A DNA stretch of 64,000 nucleotides from Mucilaginibacter sp. (GCF_028288185.1 NZ_JAQBOF010000038.1:1-64000), one strand, 5' to 3'. Shown: positions 1 to 8,238, counted from the stretch's first letter. The notes: a model not told the origin generated them from the sequence alone. Program-made: numbers and translations.

Positions 1-311
1 ATTGAATAGAGGTGGATCAGGAAGCCAACGCCGGTAATGATCAGCAGCATGATAGAACTCAACTGATCAACCAGGAAAGCAAAATTGATGTGTAACGATC
101 CTACAGAGAACCAGGTAAACAGATCAACAAAAATAGGTTGGCCTGATGATTTGATCTGAAAAAAAGCGCCGATACTTAGCCCGAATGATATTAAAACCAA
201 CAGGCTGCCGATAAAGCCGATAGCGCCTTTTGAAAGTACATTGCGGCCAAGGCCGTTAATAACGAAACCGGCTAACGGTAATAAAGGAATAAGCCAGATG
301 TATTTATCCAT
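1..311 (-). CDS. nuoL: NADH-quinone oxidoreductase subunit L (N-terminal part, cut by window edge)
   Basis: Proton-pumping antiporter-like membrane subunit of complex I. Only the first ~103 residues are inside the window. The minus-strand reading opens at an ATG at 311 with MDKYIWLIPLLPLAGFVING and continues through hydrophobic helices to a VDQLSSIMLLIITGVGFLIH stretch, which is the conserved first part of NuoL. It is the next gene after nuoK, as expected for nuo order. The 77-base gap to nuoK holds a heptamer repeat close to this start codon. The identification is firm; the rest of the gene lies to the left. Confidence 0.93.
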   Translation of the reverse strand, partial: MDKYIWLIPLLPLAGFVINGLGRNVLSKGAIGFIGSLLVLISFGLSIGAFFQIKSSGQPIFVDLFTWFSVGSLHINFAFLVDQLSSIMLLIITGVGFLIHLYS

Positions 312-320
312 GTTGTTATA

Positions 321-348
321 TTGTACGTTTGACGTTGTACGTATTACG
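321..348. repeat. four 7-nt words upstream of the nuoL start
   Basis: Read on the plus strand, four consecutive heptamers are TTGTACG, TTTGACG, TTGTACG and TATTACG, giving an exact period of seven. The array ends nine bases before the nuoL start codon on the minus strand. No clear inverted partner was found in the rest of the nuoK-nuoL gap. It belongs with the similar arrays near 3816, 4231, 47514, 48651 and 49590. Confidence 0.75.
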
Positions 349-388
349 TTTTTCTTTATTATTAAATTAATTCAAATCCGAAATTAAG

Positions 389-718
389 CTACCATTTTAA
401 CCTGTTCAACACATTAATATCTATCGAATTTGTGTTGCGGTATATCATTACAATTATTGCCAGGCCTACGGCTACTTCTGCAGCGGCCAGGGCCATAATA
501 AAAAATACAAAAACCTGCCCGCTTGCATCGCCATTATAAACAGAGAAGGCGGCTAATAATAAGTTTACCGCATTCAACATCAATTCGACCGACATAAATA
601 TTACGATGGCGTTACGGCGAACTAATACACCCATAACCCCTATTGAAAATATAATGGTGCTTAATATAATGTAATGGTTAAGCGGTACAGCTTGTAATGT
701 ATGTGTTAAGTTTTCCAT
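389..718 (-). CDS. nuoK: NADH-quinone oxidoreductase subunit K
   Basis: Small three-helix membrane subunit of complex I (109 residues, normal for the family), homologous to MrpC and part of the proton-translocation path. The conserved membrane glutamates are visible: E45 in SVELMLNAVNL and E81 in AAAEVAVGLAI, matching the two key NuoK glutamates known from E. coli. Its ATG overlaps the nuoJ stop by one base (TAATG), so translational coupling is likely. Identification is secure. Confidence 0.97.
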   Translation of the reverse strand: MENLTHTLQAVPLNHYIILSTIIFSIGVMGVLVRRNAIVIFMSVELMLNAVNLLLAAFSVYNGDASGQVFVFFIMALAAAEVAVGLAIIVMIYRNTNSIDINVLNRLKW

Positions 719-1218
719 TATGCAGCAGTTTTAGGATCTTTAGTAGCCAATAATACAGCACCTACCATTGCCGATAACAGCAATACTGACGATATCTCAA
801 AAGGCAATAAATATTCGTTAAATAATACTTTCCCTAAGTTTTTAACCAGGCCCAGGTTTGGGTCTTTTAAAATTACAGGGTTTGATGCACCAAATGCTTT
901 TAACGCTGCCACAATAGTCACCAGAAAACAACCTCCGCCAATAACCGCGGCAAATTTTATCAGGTTTGATTTTGGTTGTTCAGACTCCTTATTAAGGTTC
1001 ATCAACATCAGTGTGTACAGAAACAGCACCAGTATGGCACCCATGTACACAATAAAGTTTACTATAGCCAAAAACTGGGCATTTAATAAAATGTAGTGGA
1101 TAGTGAACGTAAAAAACGTTAGTATCAAATAAAGGATGCTATGCACGGGATTTTTAGCCGTGATCACCAAGATGGAGAAGAAAATGGACAAAAACGCGAT
1201 GAAGTAAAATGTATTCAT
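718..1218 (-). CDS. nuoJ: NADH-quinone oxidoreductase subunit J
   Basis: Five-helix membrane subunit of complex I (166 residues). The N-terminal part carries the typical NPVHSILYLILTFF segment, and the third helix region reads FIVYMGAILVLFLYTLMLMN, the conserved NuoJ block. The gene sits between nuoI and nuoK. A 64-base gap separates it from the upstream nuoI stop, and it ends in a TAATG overlap with nuoK. Confidence 0.96.
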   Translation of the reverse strand: MNTFYFIAFLSIFFSILVITAKNPVHSILYLILTFFTFTIHYILLNAQFLAIVNFIVYMGAILVLFLYTLMLMNLNKESEQPKSNLIKFAAVIGGGCFLVTIVAALKAFGASNPVILKDPNLGLVKNLGKVLFNEYLLPFEISSVLLLSAMVGAVLLATKDPKTAA

Positions 1219-1282
1219 TTGCTATATATTACAAAACACTTTCGACCACCAAAAATTGGATGGGCAAAGGTATAAAACTTCT

Positions 1283-1780
1283 TTATGGATTTAACGGGGC
1301 CTCAACTAATTTGTCTTTGCCGTAAATAAAATCTTTCCTTAAATAATCAGACGGTACTATGTCGCCATCTAAATAGATAGCTTCTTTAGGGCAGGCTTCT
1401 TCGCAAAGACCGCAAAAAATACAGCGCAGCATATTAATTTCATAAACAGCTGCATATTTTTCTTCGCGATATAAGTTCTCCTCTCCCGGTTGGCGCTCTG
1501 CAGCGGTCATGGTTATGGCTTCGGCGGGGCATGATAGCGCGCATAAGCCGCAGGCTGTGCAACGCTCTTTACCATTCTCATCACGTTTAAGCGAATGCAT
1601 ACCACGGAAGTTTTCAGAAAACTCACGTTTCTCTTCCGGATAGCTGATCGTAACCGGCTTTCTAAAAAAGTGTTTCATGGTAATTGCCAAACCTTGCGCA
1701 ATTGCAGGCAGGTAAGCACGTTCCCAAAAGTTTAACGGCTTATTATCAACTACTTTTCTTTTATTACTTAGCGGTTCCAT
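1283..1780 (-). CDS. nuoI: NADH-quinone oxidoreductase subunit I (two 4Fe-4S clusters)
   Basis: TYKY-type ferredoxin subunit that passes electrons through clusters N6a and N6b towards NuoB. Two complete CxxCxxCxxxCP motifs are present, with cysteines 74, 77, 80, 84 and 120, 123, 126, 130. Length (165 residues) is typical. An N-terminal amphipathic stretch (about residues 18-40) precedes the ferredoxin domain. It follows nuoH with one base between stop and start, in the standard complex I order. Confidence 0.97.
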   Translation of the reverse strand: MEPLSNKRKVVDNKPLNFWERAYLPAIAQGLAITMKHFFRKPVTISYPEEKREFSENFRGMHSLKRDENGKERCTACGLCALSCPAEAITMTAAERQPGEENLYREEKYAAVYEINMLRCIFCGLCEEACPKEAIYLDGDIVPSDYLRKDFIYGKDKLVEAPLNP

Positions 1781-1781
1781 C

Positions 1782-2816
1782 TTATCTGTTAATTAAAGTA
1801 ATAACAATACCGGTTACAACAATATTTGCAATGGCTATCGGTATTAAAATTTTCCAGCCCAGGTCCATCAATTGGTCATAACGGAAACGCGGGATTGTCC
1901 AGCGTACCCACATGAAAAAGAATATGAATAAAAATATCTTGGCAAACATTAAAGTGACACCCAATATTACCGCGCCATTTGTACCGATATGAGCGGCCAT
2001 CCAATCCATAAACGGATAATTGTATGCACCCCAATAAAGCGTAACCATTACTGCCGATGATATGAACATGTTGATATACTCGGCAAATAGGTAAAAGCCC
2101 AGTTTCATGGATGAGTATTCTGTATGATAACCACCAACCAGCTCAGTTTCGCACTCTGGTAAATCAAATGGTGTACGGTTAGTTTCGGCAAATGCGCAGA
2201 TCAGGAACAGTATAAAGCCTACCGGCTGAGACAATACGTTCCAATGCCAGCTATGTTGTTGCTCGGCAATTTGACGTAGGCTTAAAGTACCCGTTATCAG
2301 TAATAAAGCGATGATGGATAAACCCATCGAAATTTCATAGCTGATGTTTTGTGATGCCGCGCGGATAGCGCCCAATAAAGAGTATTTATTGTTTGATGCC
2401 CAGCCACCTATCATTACACCATAAACACCTAATGATACTACGCCGAATACATAAAGGATACCCACGTTAATATCTGCCACCTGTAGGTCAATAACATGTG
2501 CGCCAATGGTTAATTTTTGCCCCCACGGTATAACTGCCGAACCTATACAAGCCGTCATGATAGCCAACGAAGGGCCTACGATGAACAGGAAGCTGCTGGC
2601 ATTGGTTGGGATGATCTCTTCTTTCAAAAACATTTTACCACCATCGGCAAGTGGTTGTAGTAAACCCCACGGACCGGCACGGTTAGGGCCAATCCTGTCC
2701 TGAAAAAATGCCGCTATTTTACGCTCGGCATAGGTAGAGTACATTGCTATAACCAGGCTTATGGCAAAAATGATAACTACCAGTATAAATTTAACTATGA
2801 TGTCTGCTAATTCCAT
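1782..2816 (-). CDS. nuoH: NADH-quinone oxidoreductase subunit H
   Basis: Membrane subunit of complex I that forms the quinone chamber with NuoB and NuoD (344 residues, about eight helices). The conserved YAERKIAAFFQDRIGPNRAG segment near residues 28-47, the AETNRTPFDLPE loop and the C-terminal MWVRWTIPRFRYDQLM block are diagnostic. The ATG overlaps the nuoG stop by one base (TAATG), so it is coupled to the upstream gene. Confidence 0.98.
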   Translation of the reverse strand: MELADIIVKFILVVIIFAISLVIAMYSTYAERKIAAFFQDRIGPNRAGPWGLLQPLADGGKMFLKEEIIPTNASSFLFIVGPSLAIMTACIGSAVIPWGQKLTIGAHVIDLQVADINVGILYVFGVVSLGVYGVMIGGWASNNKYSLLGAIRAASQNISYEISMGLSIIALLLITGTLSLRQIAEQQHSWHWNVLSQPVGFILFLICAFAETNRTPFDLPECETELVGGYHTEYSSMKLGFYLFAEYINMFISSAVMVTLYWGAYNYPFMDWMAAHIGTNGAVILGVTLMFAKIFLFIFFFMWVRWTIPRFRYDQLMDLGWKILIPIAIANIVVTGIVITLINR

Positions 2817-3811
2817 TATAAGCGTGTTTCGCGTTCAAATTGTTCTTTATTGGCCTCTTGCAATACCAGGTTGGTTTTAACAACCGGCAATGGCGTAAAA
2901 TCATAATGATTAGAGCTGATAACCGATTGATGCGATACTTTACGCGGACCTTCAATTACCCAATCGGCTGTTTTCTTCTTGTCAAAACGGCAGGTATTGC
3001 AAATAAAATCTTCTACCTCGCCATAAACATCTTTACGCGCGGTTACACGTAAAACATCATCACCTTTGTACCAAAGGGTTACTTCGCCTTTACATTTTTC
3101 GTGATCGCAGTCGCGGTGTGCTTCAACCGGCTTGGTAAACCAAACACGGTTTTTAAAGCGGAAAGTTTTATCGGTTAACGCACCTACCGGGCAAACATCA
3201 ATAACGTTGCCCGAGAAATCATTATCAACTGCTGCTTGTATGTAGGTTGATATTTCAGAGTGGTCTCCCCTGTTCAGGATACCATGTATACGATGATCGG
3301 TTATCTGGTCAGCAACATAAACACAACGGTAGCAAAGGATGCAACGCGTCATGTGCAGTTGTATTTTATCGCCAATATCTATACGGTTAAAAGTGCGGCG
3401 GTCAAACTCATAACGGGTTTTAACAGCGCCATGCTCAAAACCTAAGTCTTGTAACTGGCACTCGCCGGCCTGGTCACATATCGGGCAATCCAGCGGGTGA
3501 TTAATCAACAACATCTCTACCACACCTTTACGCGCCTCAATAACTTCGGGCGAAGTAATGTTTTGCACTTCCATACCGTCCATTACATTGGTACGGCATG
3601 ATGCTACCAGCTTAGGCATAGGGCGTGGGTCTTTCTCAGAACCTTTACTCACCTTTACCAAACAAGTCCGGCATTTACCACCGCTGCCGGCCAGTTTAGA
3701 ATAATAGCACATAGCAGGCGGCACAATATCACCACCTATTATCCTCGCGGCGTTTAGGATGGATGTTCCGTCCGGTACTTCTACTGATATTCCGTCTATT
3801 GTAACCTTCAT
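2816..3811 (-). CDS. nuoG: NADH-quinone oxidoreductase subunit G, short Bacteroidota form
   Basis: Iron-sulfur subunit of the NADH-oxidising arm. Visible ligands: a plant-type 2Fe-2S site (C35, C47, C50, C72), the His-Cys3 cluster motif (H105, C109, C112, C118), a 4Fe-4S site (C157, C160, C163 and C207), and a further set at C235, C240, C271 and C274. With 331 residues it stops just after this last set and lacks the ~500-residue molybdopterin-like domain of E. coli NuoG. The immediate TAATG coupling to nuoH argues against a broken gene. I recall short NuoG as normal in Bacteroidota. The start lies four bases downstream of a heptamer repeat. Confidence 0.93.
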   Translation of the reverse strand: MKVTIDGISVEVPDGTSILNAARIIGGDIVPPAMCYYSKLAGSGGKCRTCLVKVSKGSEKDPRPMPKLVASCRTNVMDGMEVQNITSPEVIEARKGVVEMLLINHPLDCPICDQAGECQLQDLGFEHGAVKTRYEFDRRTFNRIDIGDKIQLHMTRCILCYRCVYVADQITDHRIHGILNRGDHSEISTYIQAAVDNDFSGNVIDVCPVGALTDKTFRFKNRVWFTKPVEAHRDCDHEKCKGEVTLWYKGDDVLRVTARKDVYGEVEDFICNTCRFDKKKTADWVIEGPRKVSHQSVISSNHYDFTPLPVVKTNLVLQEANKEQFERETRL

Positions 3812-3814
3812 TAT

Positions 3815-4259
3815 TAAGTCAAAATTAAAAAGTCAAAAGTCAAAACTGATTATTGAAGTGACTAACTTAAATTACTTTTTAAACTAATTATTATTGATGC
3901 GATGATCTTTGAAAGCTCATCTGCTTCATTTATTAATTTATTTATCTGATCTTTTTCTTCGATCAGTATTGTATCTCTTATTAAACAAAGCCAATACTTG
4001 GTTTCGTTTCCTGATTTTAGAGCTATCGTATAAAAATTCCTAAAATCTTTTTGCGAACTTCCTGATTTCGCTTCAACTATATTTGCTCCTATCGAAGTTG
4101 CACTCCTTAAAAGCTGGTCAAATATTGAAAAGTATATTCTTTCGTATTTGCTTGATGAGATAAAAAGCACAATCTCTTTGGAGAATTGGTAGCACCTGTG
4201 CTTAATATCATATGGCTTATCATTCAAATTTTGAATTTTTACTTTTTAATTTTGACTTA
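3815..4259. mobile_element. repeat-bounded cassette between nuoF and nuoG
   Basis: The nuoF-nuoG gap is bounded by a perfect 19-bp inverted repeat at 3815-3833 and 4241-4259, whose outer end overlaps the nuoF stop codon. Both arms are built of 7-nt words: plus strand 3816-3843 is AAGTCAA, AATTAAA, AAGTCAA, AAGTCAA, and 4231-4258 is TTGAATT, TTTACTT, TTTAATT, TTGACTT. The only gene inside encodes a four-helix-bundle protein. No transposase or clear target-site duplication is visible, so calling it mobile is inference from the arms and the interruption of an otherwise tight operon. Confidence 0.5.
3862..4227 (-). CDS. four helix bundle protein (23S rRNA intervening-sequence protein family)
   Basis: A 121-residue protein with the family core LLRSATSIGANIVEA followed by KDFRNFYTIALKSGNETKYWL, typical of the S23/IVP four-helix-bundle family. 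Relatives are encoded by intervening sequences in 23S rRNA genes or stand alone, and the family is structurally related to the Avd proteins of diversity-generating retroelements. The molecular role is not established. The earliest usable start is a TTG at 4227, because a stop lies seven codons upstream inside the repeat arm; an ATT at 4236 is also possible. It interrupts the nuo operon and has no evident link to complex I. Confidence 0.85.
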   Translation of the reverse strand: MNDKPYDIKHRCYQFSKEIVLFISSSKYERIYFSIFDQLLRSATSIGANIVEAKSGSSQKDFRNFYTIALKSGNETKYWLCLIRDTILIEEKDQINKLINEADELSKIIASIIISLKSNLS

Positions 4260-5615
4260 GCCGGCCACCGGCGCAGGCAACGGATCAGCATAATGAGCTA
4301 TCCCGTAATTTCTTGTGGTAGCTTCGCTTGCATGCGTTACATGCCATTCAAACTCATCCCTAAAGTGGCGTATCGCGCTGGCCACCGGCCATGCTGCCGC
4401 GTCACCCAGCGGGCAAATGGTGTTTCCTTCTATCTTTTTAGCTACATCAACCAACAGGTCCATATCGCTCATGCTGCCATGACCATTCTCTAAACGGTGC
4501 AATACTTTCTCCATCCAGCCGGTACCCTCACGGCAAGGCGAACATTGTCCGCAGCTTTCATGGTGATAGAAACGAGCGAAGTTCCAGGTATTTCTAACGA
4601 TACATTGATCTTCATCAAAAGCGATAAAACCGCCTGATCCCATCATACTGCCACTAACAAAACCACCGTCTGATAAAGACTCATAGCTCATCAGGCGGCC
4701 TTCGCCATTAATAGTTTTTAAGAACAGGTTAGCCGGTAAAATCGGCACAGATGATCCACCCGCAACAACCGCTTTTAAACGTTTGCCGTTGGCGATACCA
4801 CCGCAATATTCATCGCTGTATAAAAATTCTTCAACAGGTAAACCTAGGTCTATCTCATAAACACCCGGTTTTACCAAGTTACCACCTGCTGATATTAGTT
4901 TAGTACCGGTACTACGGCCTATACCTAATTTAGCATACTCATCGCCACCCTCATTAATGATAGGTACTACAGCAGCAATTGATTCAACATTATTTACCAC
5001 AGTTGGGCAGCCATACAAACCCGCGATTGCCGGGAATGGTGGTTTAATACGCGGGTTACCACGTTTGCCTTCTAATGATTCCAGCAACGCGGTTTCTTCG
5101 CCGCAGATGTAAGCACCACCACCGGGTTGTACATACAGCTCCAGGTCATAACCGGTGCCTAATATATTTTTTCCGAGGAAACCTGCCGCTTTTGCTTCGG
5201 CAATGGCTTTTTCAAGGATACGGATCTGCGGCATCATTTCGCCGCGAACATATATATATGATGTTTTTGCACCTAAGGCATAGCTGCCTACTATCATCCC
5301 CTCAATTAATAAGTGAGGGATATAAGTCATCAGGAAACGGTCTTTGAAAGTTCCGGGTTCAGACTCATCCGCATTACAAACCAAGTAACGGGCAACACCT
5401 TCTGGCTTAGCCAAAAAGCCCCATTTCATCCCGGTAGGGAAACCCGCGCCACCACGACCACGCAAGCCTGATTTTTTAACTTCTTCCACCACTTCATCGG
5501 GTGTCATTTTTTTCAAAGCCTTCTCAACAGACGCATACCCGCCCTTTGAGCGATAAACATCAAAAGTATTGATGCCGGGTACATTTATATGTTCTAAAAG
5601 TAATTTGCGTCCCAT
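4257..5615 (-). CDS. nuoF: NADH-quinone oxidoreductase subunit F (NADH and FMN binding)
   Basis: Catalytic subunit that oxidises NADH, holding FMN and a 4Fe-4S cluster (452 residues). The glycine-rich GRGGAGFPTGMKWGF segment binds NADH/FMN, and the C-terminal ESCGQCSPCREG motif plus the distant NTICPLGD cysteine supply the N3 cluster ligands. The stop codon falls on the end of the inverted repeat that bounds the four-helix cassette. Upstream, the small membrane gene at 5620-5805 ends four bases before this start. Confidence 0.98.
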   Translation of the reverse strand: MGRKLLLEHINVPGINTFDVYRSKGGYASVEKALKKMTPDEVVEEVKKSGLRGRGGAGFPTGMKWGFLAKPEGVARYLVCNADESEPGTFKDRFLMTYIPHLLIEGMIVGSYALGAKTSYIYVRGEMMPQIRILEKAIAEAKAAGFLGKNILGTGYDLELYVQPGGGAYICGEETALLESLEGKRGNPRIKPPFPAIAGLYGCPTVVNNVESIAAVVPIINEGGDEYAKLGIGRSTGTKLISAGGNLVKPGVYEIDLGLPVEEFLYSDEYCGGIANGKRLKAVVAGGSSVPILPANLFLKTINGEGRLMSYESLSDGGFVSGSMMGSGGFIAFDEDQCIVRNTWNFARFYHHESCGQCSPCREGTGWMEKVLHRLENGHGSMSDMDLLVDVAKKIEGNTICPLGDAAAWPVASAIRHFRDEFEWHVTHASEATTRNYGIAHYADPLPAPVAG

Positions 5616-5619
5616 TTCG

Positions 5620-5805
5620 TTAATATATTTTGCCTGTTTGCTTGTAATAGTTTACATGCTGCCAAACACGCGTGCCAATGGCCAGAACTATTAAAACTAC
5701 CCTAAGTGTAGACGCTACTCCAATGGGGTTTGATGGTAATAATAGTATTACTACCAGTACTGCATACAGTACATCCCTCAATATCATCATTCCTCTAACT
5801 GTCAT
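5620..5805 (-). CDS. small two-helix membrane protein in the nuo operon (paralogue 1)
   Basis: A 61-residue predicted membrane protein with two hydrophobic stretches (about residues 10-24 and 31-43) and the C-terminal tail RVWQHVNYYKQTGKIY. The tail matches that of the neighbouring gene at 5811-5990 (RHINYYNETGRYF), so the two look like a tandem duplication. It lies four bases before nuoF and five bases after its paralogue, clearly within the operon. I recognise no named family. An accessory or assembly role for complex I is possible but only inferred from position. Confidence 0.7.
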   Translation of the reverse strand: MTVRGMMILRDVLYAVLVVILLLPSNPIGVASTLRVVLIVLAIGTRVWQHVNYYKQTGKIY

Positions 5806-5810
5806 TCGCT

Positions 5811-5990
5811 TTAAAAATATCTACCAGTTTCGTTATAATAATTAATATGTCTGACTATACAACTAGCAAATGCTACTACAAGCAGCGGTACCAGTATAAT
5901 GCTATTCTCTTTTAATCCGCCTGTTACAAATACTAAAATCAAACCTAATGCAAATAATGAATCTCCAATTATCAAATTTGCATTGTCCAT
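5811..5990 (-). CDS. small two-helix membrane protein in the nuo operon (paralogue 2)
   Basis: A 59-residue reading frame starting MDNANLIIGDSLFALGLILV and ending CIVRHINYYNETGRYF. Two hydrophobic segments cover about residues 5-22 and 28-44. It starts 12 bases after the nuoE stop and ends five bases before the related gene at 5620-5805. Shared layout, length and the HxNYYxxTG(R/K) tail make it very likely a real gene and a paralogue of that neighbour. An overlapping ATG six bases further upstream is out of frame and stops quickly. Function unknown. Confidence 0.72.
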   Translation of the reverse strand: MDNANLIIGDSLFALGLILVFVTGGLKENSIILVPLLVVAFASCIVRHINYYNETGRYF

Positions 5991-6002
5991 TCCATTTGTA
6001 AA

Positions 6003-6527
6003 TTATTTTCCTTTAGCCTTTAAATCTGCTATCAATGTATCTACAGACTCATTGGTTAACTTTTCATAAAAAGTATATTCGGGGCCGATTTGTAAAACAG
6101 GCGCAAAACCGCACGCTGCCAAACACTCCACCCCGCGCCAGCTAAATAAGCCATCAGCAGTAACTTCGCCTTCTTTAACGCCTAATTGTTGCTCAATATG
6201 GTCCATTATTTTTTCGGCACCTACCAGGCAGCATGGCCCAGTGCGGCAAACCTCTAAAACATATTTACCCTGCGGACGCAAAAAGTACATGCTGTAAAAT
6301 GAGGCTACCTCATAAACTTCAATAGGCTGCAATTTTAAATACTCTGCAACTTTATCCATTGCCTGCGGGCTTGTCCACCCAAACTCGGCTTGCACCAAAT
6401 GCAGTATAGGCAACAGGGCCGATTTTTGTTTCCCTTCGGGATAACGGCTTACTATATCAGCAAACTGAGCTGTTAGCGCGGGTGAAAATTCAACCGGAGC
6501 TTGTACGGTATCTTCAACTCTAAGCAT
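6003..6527 (-). CDS. nuoE: NADH-quinone oxidoreductase subunit E (2Fe-2S)
   Basis: Thioredoxin-fold 2Fe-2S subunit of the NADH dehydrogenase module, partner of NuoF (174 residues). The cluster N1a ligands are seen as CRTGPC and later CLAACG, the usual Cx4C plus CxxxC pair. The N-terminal helical domain includes LPILHLVQAEFGW. Its start overlaps the end of nuoD by eight bases. Confidence 0.96.
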   Translation of the reverse strand: MLRVEDTVQAPVEFSPALTAQFADIVSRYPEGKQKSALLPILHLVQAEFGWTSPQAMDKVAEYLKLQPIEVYEVASFYSMYFLRPQGKYVLEVCRTGPCCLVGAEKIMDHIEQQLGVKEGEVTADGLFSWRGVECLAACGFAPVLQIGPEYTFYEKLTNESVDTLIADLKAKGK

Positions 6528-7731
6528 CTAATTCTCCGGCTATAACGTTTAAACTACTCATGTTAATAATCGCGTCAGACAGTAACATGCCTTTACTCAT
6601 TGGGGCATACATCTGGTAATTTATAAAACTTGGCCTGCGGAAATGCAAACGGTAAGGCGAACGCCCTCCATCGTTTACCAGGTAAAATCCTAACTCGCCG
6701 TTAGCGCCCTCTACCGAGTGATATACTTCGGTATTTGGGGTAGGTATCTCGCCCATCACAATTTTAAAGTGATAGATCAGGGCTTCCATATTATTGTAAA
6801 CTTCCTCTTTTGGAGGCAAATAAAATTCAGGTACGTCCGCATGGAAAATATCTGTCGGTTCTTTTTCCAGCTTCACTAAAGCTTGCTCAATAATGCGCAA
6901 GCTTTGTTTCATTTCTTCGTTACGCACTAAAAAGCGGCTATAAACATCGCCATTGTCGCCAACGGGTATTTCAAAATCAAAATCTTCGTATGATGAATAA
7001 GGATTCATGGCCCTAACATCATAATCAACACCGGCAGCGCGCAATAACGGGCCGCTCCAGCTATAAGCTATCGCGTCTTCAGCAGTAACCGCGGCTACAT
7101 CCCTGGTACGATCAACAAATATGCGGTTACGGTTAAATAATGATTCGAACTCTTTTAATACCGGCGGGAAGTCCACTAAAAACTTGCGCAGCTTATTAAA
7201 AGCGATAGTGTTAAAGTTACGCTCGAAACCGCCTATACGCCCAATATTGGTGGTAAGACGCGAGCCGCAAACTTCTTCGTAAATTTCATAAATAGCTTCG
7301 CGATGCTCCATCATGTATAGGAAACCCGTGAAAGCGCCAGTATCAACCCCTAATACACCGTTACAGATAATGTGGTCTGATATACGGGCCAGTTCCATTA
7401 TAATTACACGCAGGTAATCAACACGTTTTGGCATGGCAATGCCCAACATTTTTTCAACCGTCATGTGCCAGCCCATATTGTTTATGGGCGATGAGCAATA
7501 ATTTAAACGGTCTGTTAATGGGGTTATCTGGTAAAATGGGCGGTGCTCAGCAATTTTCTCGAAAGCTCGGTGTATGTATCCAATGGTGGATACGCCGCTT
7601 ATAATTCTTTCGCCATCCATTTGCAGCACATTCTGGAACACGCCATGCGTCGCCGGGTGTGTAGGCCCCAAGTTGAGTGTTGAGGGCTCGTTTTGCGGAT
7701 CGTTATCTGTATATACCGGGTGGTTCTGCAT
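6520..7731 (-). CDS. nuoD: NADH-quinone oxidoreductase subunit D
   Basis: 49-kDa-type subunit lining the quinone-binding pocket with NuoB (403 residues). Diagnostic blocks are LGPTHPATHGVFQNVLQMDGE near the N-terminus, GYIHRAFEKIAEHRPFYQ and the C-terminal DGGRSPYRLHFRRPSF. It is a separate protein from NuoC, unlike the fused NuoCD of E. coli, and lies three bases after the nuoC stop. Confidence 0.98.
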   Translation of the reverse strand: MQNHPVYTDNDPQNEPSTLNLGPTHPATHGVFQNVLQMDGERIISGVSTIGYIHRAFEKIAEHRPFYQITPLTDRLNYCSSPINNMGWHMTVEKMLGIAMPKRVDYLRVIIMELARISDHIICNGVLGVDTGAFTGFLYMMEHREAIYEIYEEVCGSRLTTNIGRIGGFERNFNTIAFNKLRKFLVDFPPVLKEFESLFNRNRIFVDRTRDVAAVTAEDAIAYSWSGPLLRAAGVDYDVRAMNPYSSYEDFDFEIPVGDNGDVYSRFLVRNEEMKQSLRIIEQALVKLEKEPTDIFHADVPEFYLPPKEEVYNNMEALIYHFKIVMGEIPTPNTEVYHSVEGANGELGFYLVNDGGRSPYRLHFRRPSFINYQMYAPMSKGMLLSDAIINMSSLNVIAGELDA

Positions 7732-7734
7732 TTG

Positions 7735-8238
7735 CTATCTTCCGAAAAAATAATCTTTTTTATCAACACGGTTAGGATCCTCTAATGGAAACTCTTTCCT
7801 CATCGGGAAAGCCGTCATGTCGTCAACATTTAATATTCTGCGTAAATCGGGATGGCCATCAAATATTACCCCAAAAAGGTCATACGTTTCGCGTTCCATC
7901 CAGTTTGCACCCTCCCAAACAGTTGTAGCTGTAGGTATGTGGCAGTTATCGCCATCAATAAATACTTTTATACGTACACGTACATTATTTACCAGGCTAT
8001 GTATATGATAAATTACGCCGATAGTTTTTTCCTGTTCAGGATAATGTATCGCGGTAATATCTGTTAAATAAATAAATTGTAAAGCCGGGTCGGTTTTTAT
8101 AAAACCTAGTAATGCAATAATACTTTCGGGGTTGGTCTCTAAGGTTAGCAAACCATAAGGCTCGCCAATTACGGTTACTTGTCCTTCAAATTTACTATTG
8201 ATGCTTTGTAAAAGCTCTTCGTTAGTTATCTTACCCAT
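7735..8238 (-). CDS. nuoC: NADH-quinone oxidoreductase subunit C
   Basis: 30-kDa-type subunit of the peripheral arm (167 residues). The signature block WMERETYDLFGVIFDGHPDL, followed by RRILNVDDMTAFPMRKEFPL, is clear near the C-terminus. Its ATG overlaps the nuoB stop by one base (TAATG), and nuoD follows three bases after its stop. Confidence 0.97.
   Translation of the reverse strand: MGKITNEELLQSINSKFEGQVTVIGEPYGLLTLETNPESIIALLGFIKTDPALQFIYLTDITAIHYPEQEKTIGVIYHIHSLVNNVRVRIKVFIDGDNCHIPTATTVWEGANWMERETYDLFGVIFDGHPDLRRILNVDDMTAFPMRKEFPLEDPNRVDKKDYFFGR

Noticed and set aside
2816..3811. NuoG as a truncated pseudogene
   Set aside because: The gene ends in a coupled TAATG with nuoH, all N-terminal cluster ligands are intact, and short NuoG is, as far as I recall, the normal form in Bacteroidota.
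3862..4227. Four-helix-bundle gene as a 23S rRNA intervening sequence or part of a diversity-generating retroelement
   Set aside because: No rRNA sequence surrounds it, and there is no reverse transcriptase, template repeat or variable repeat in the window.
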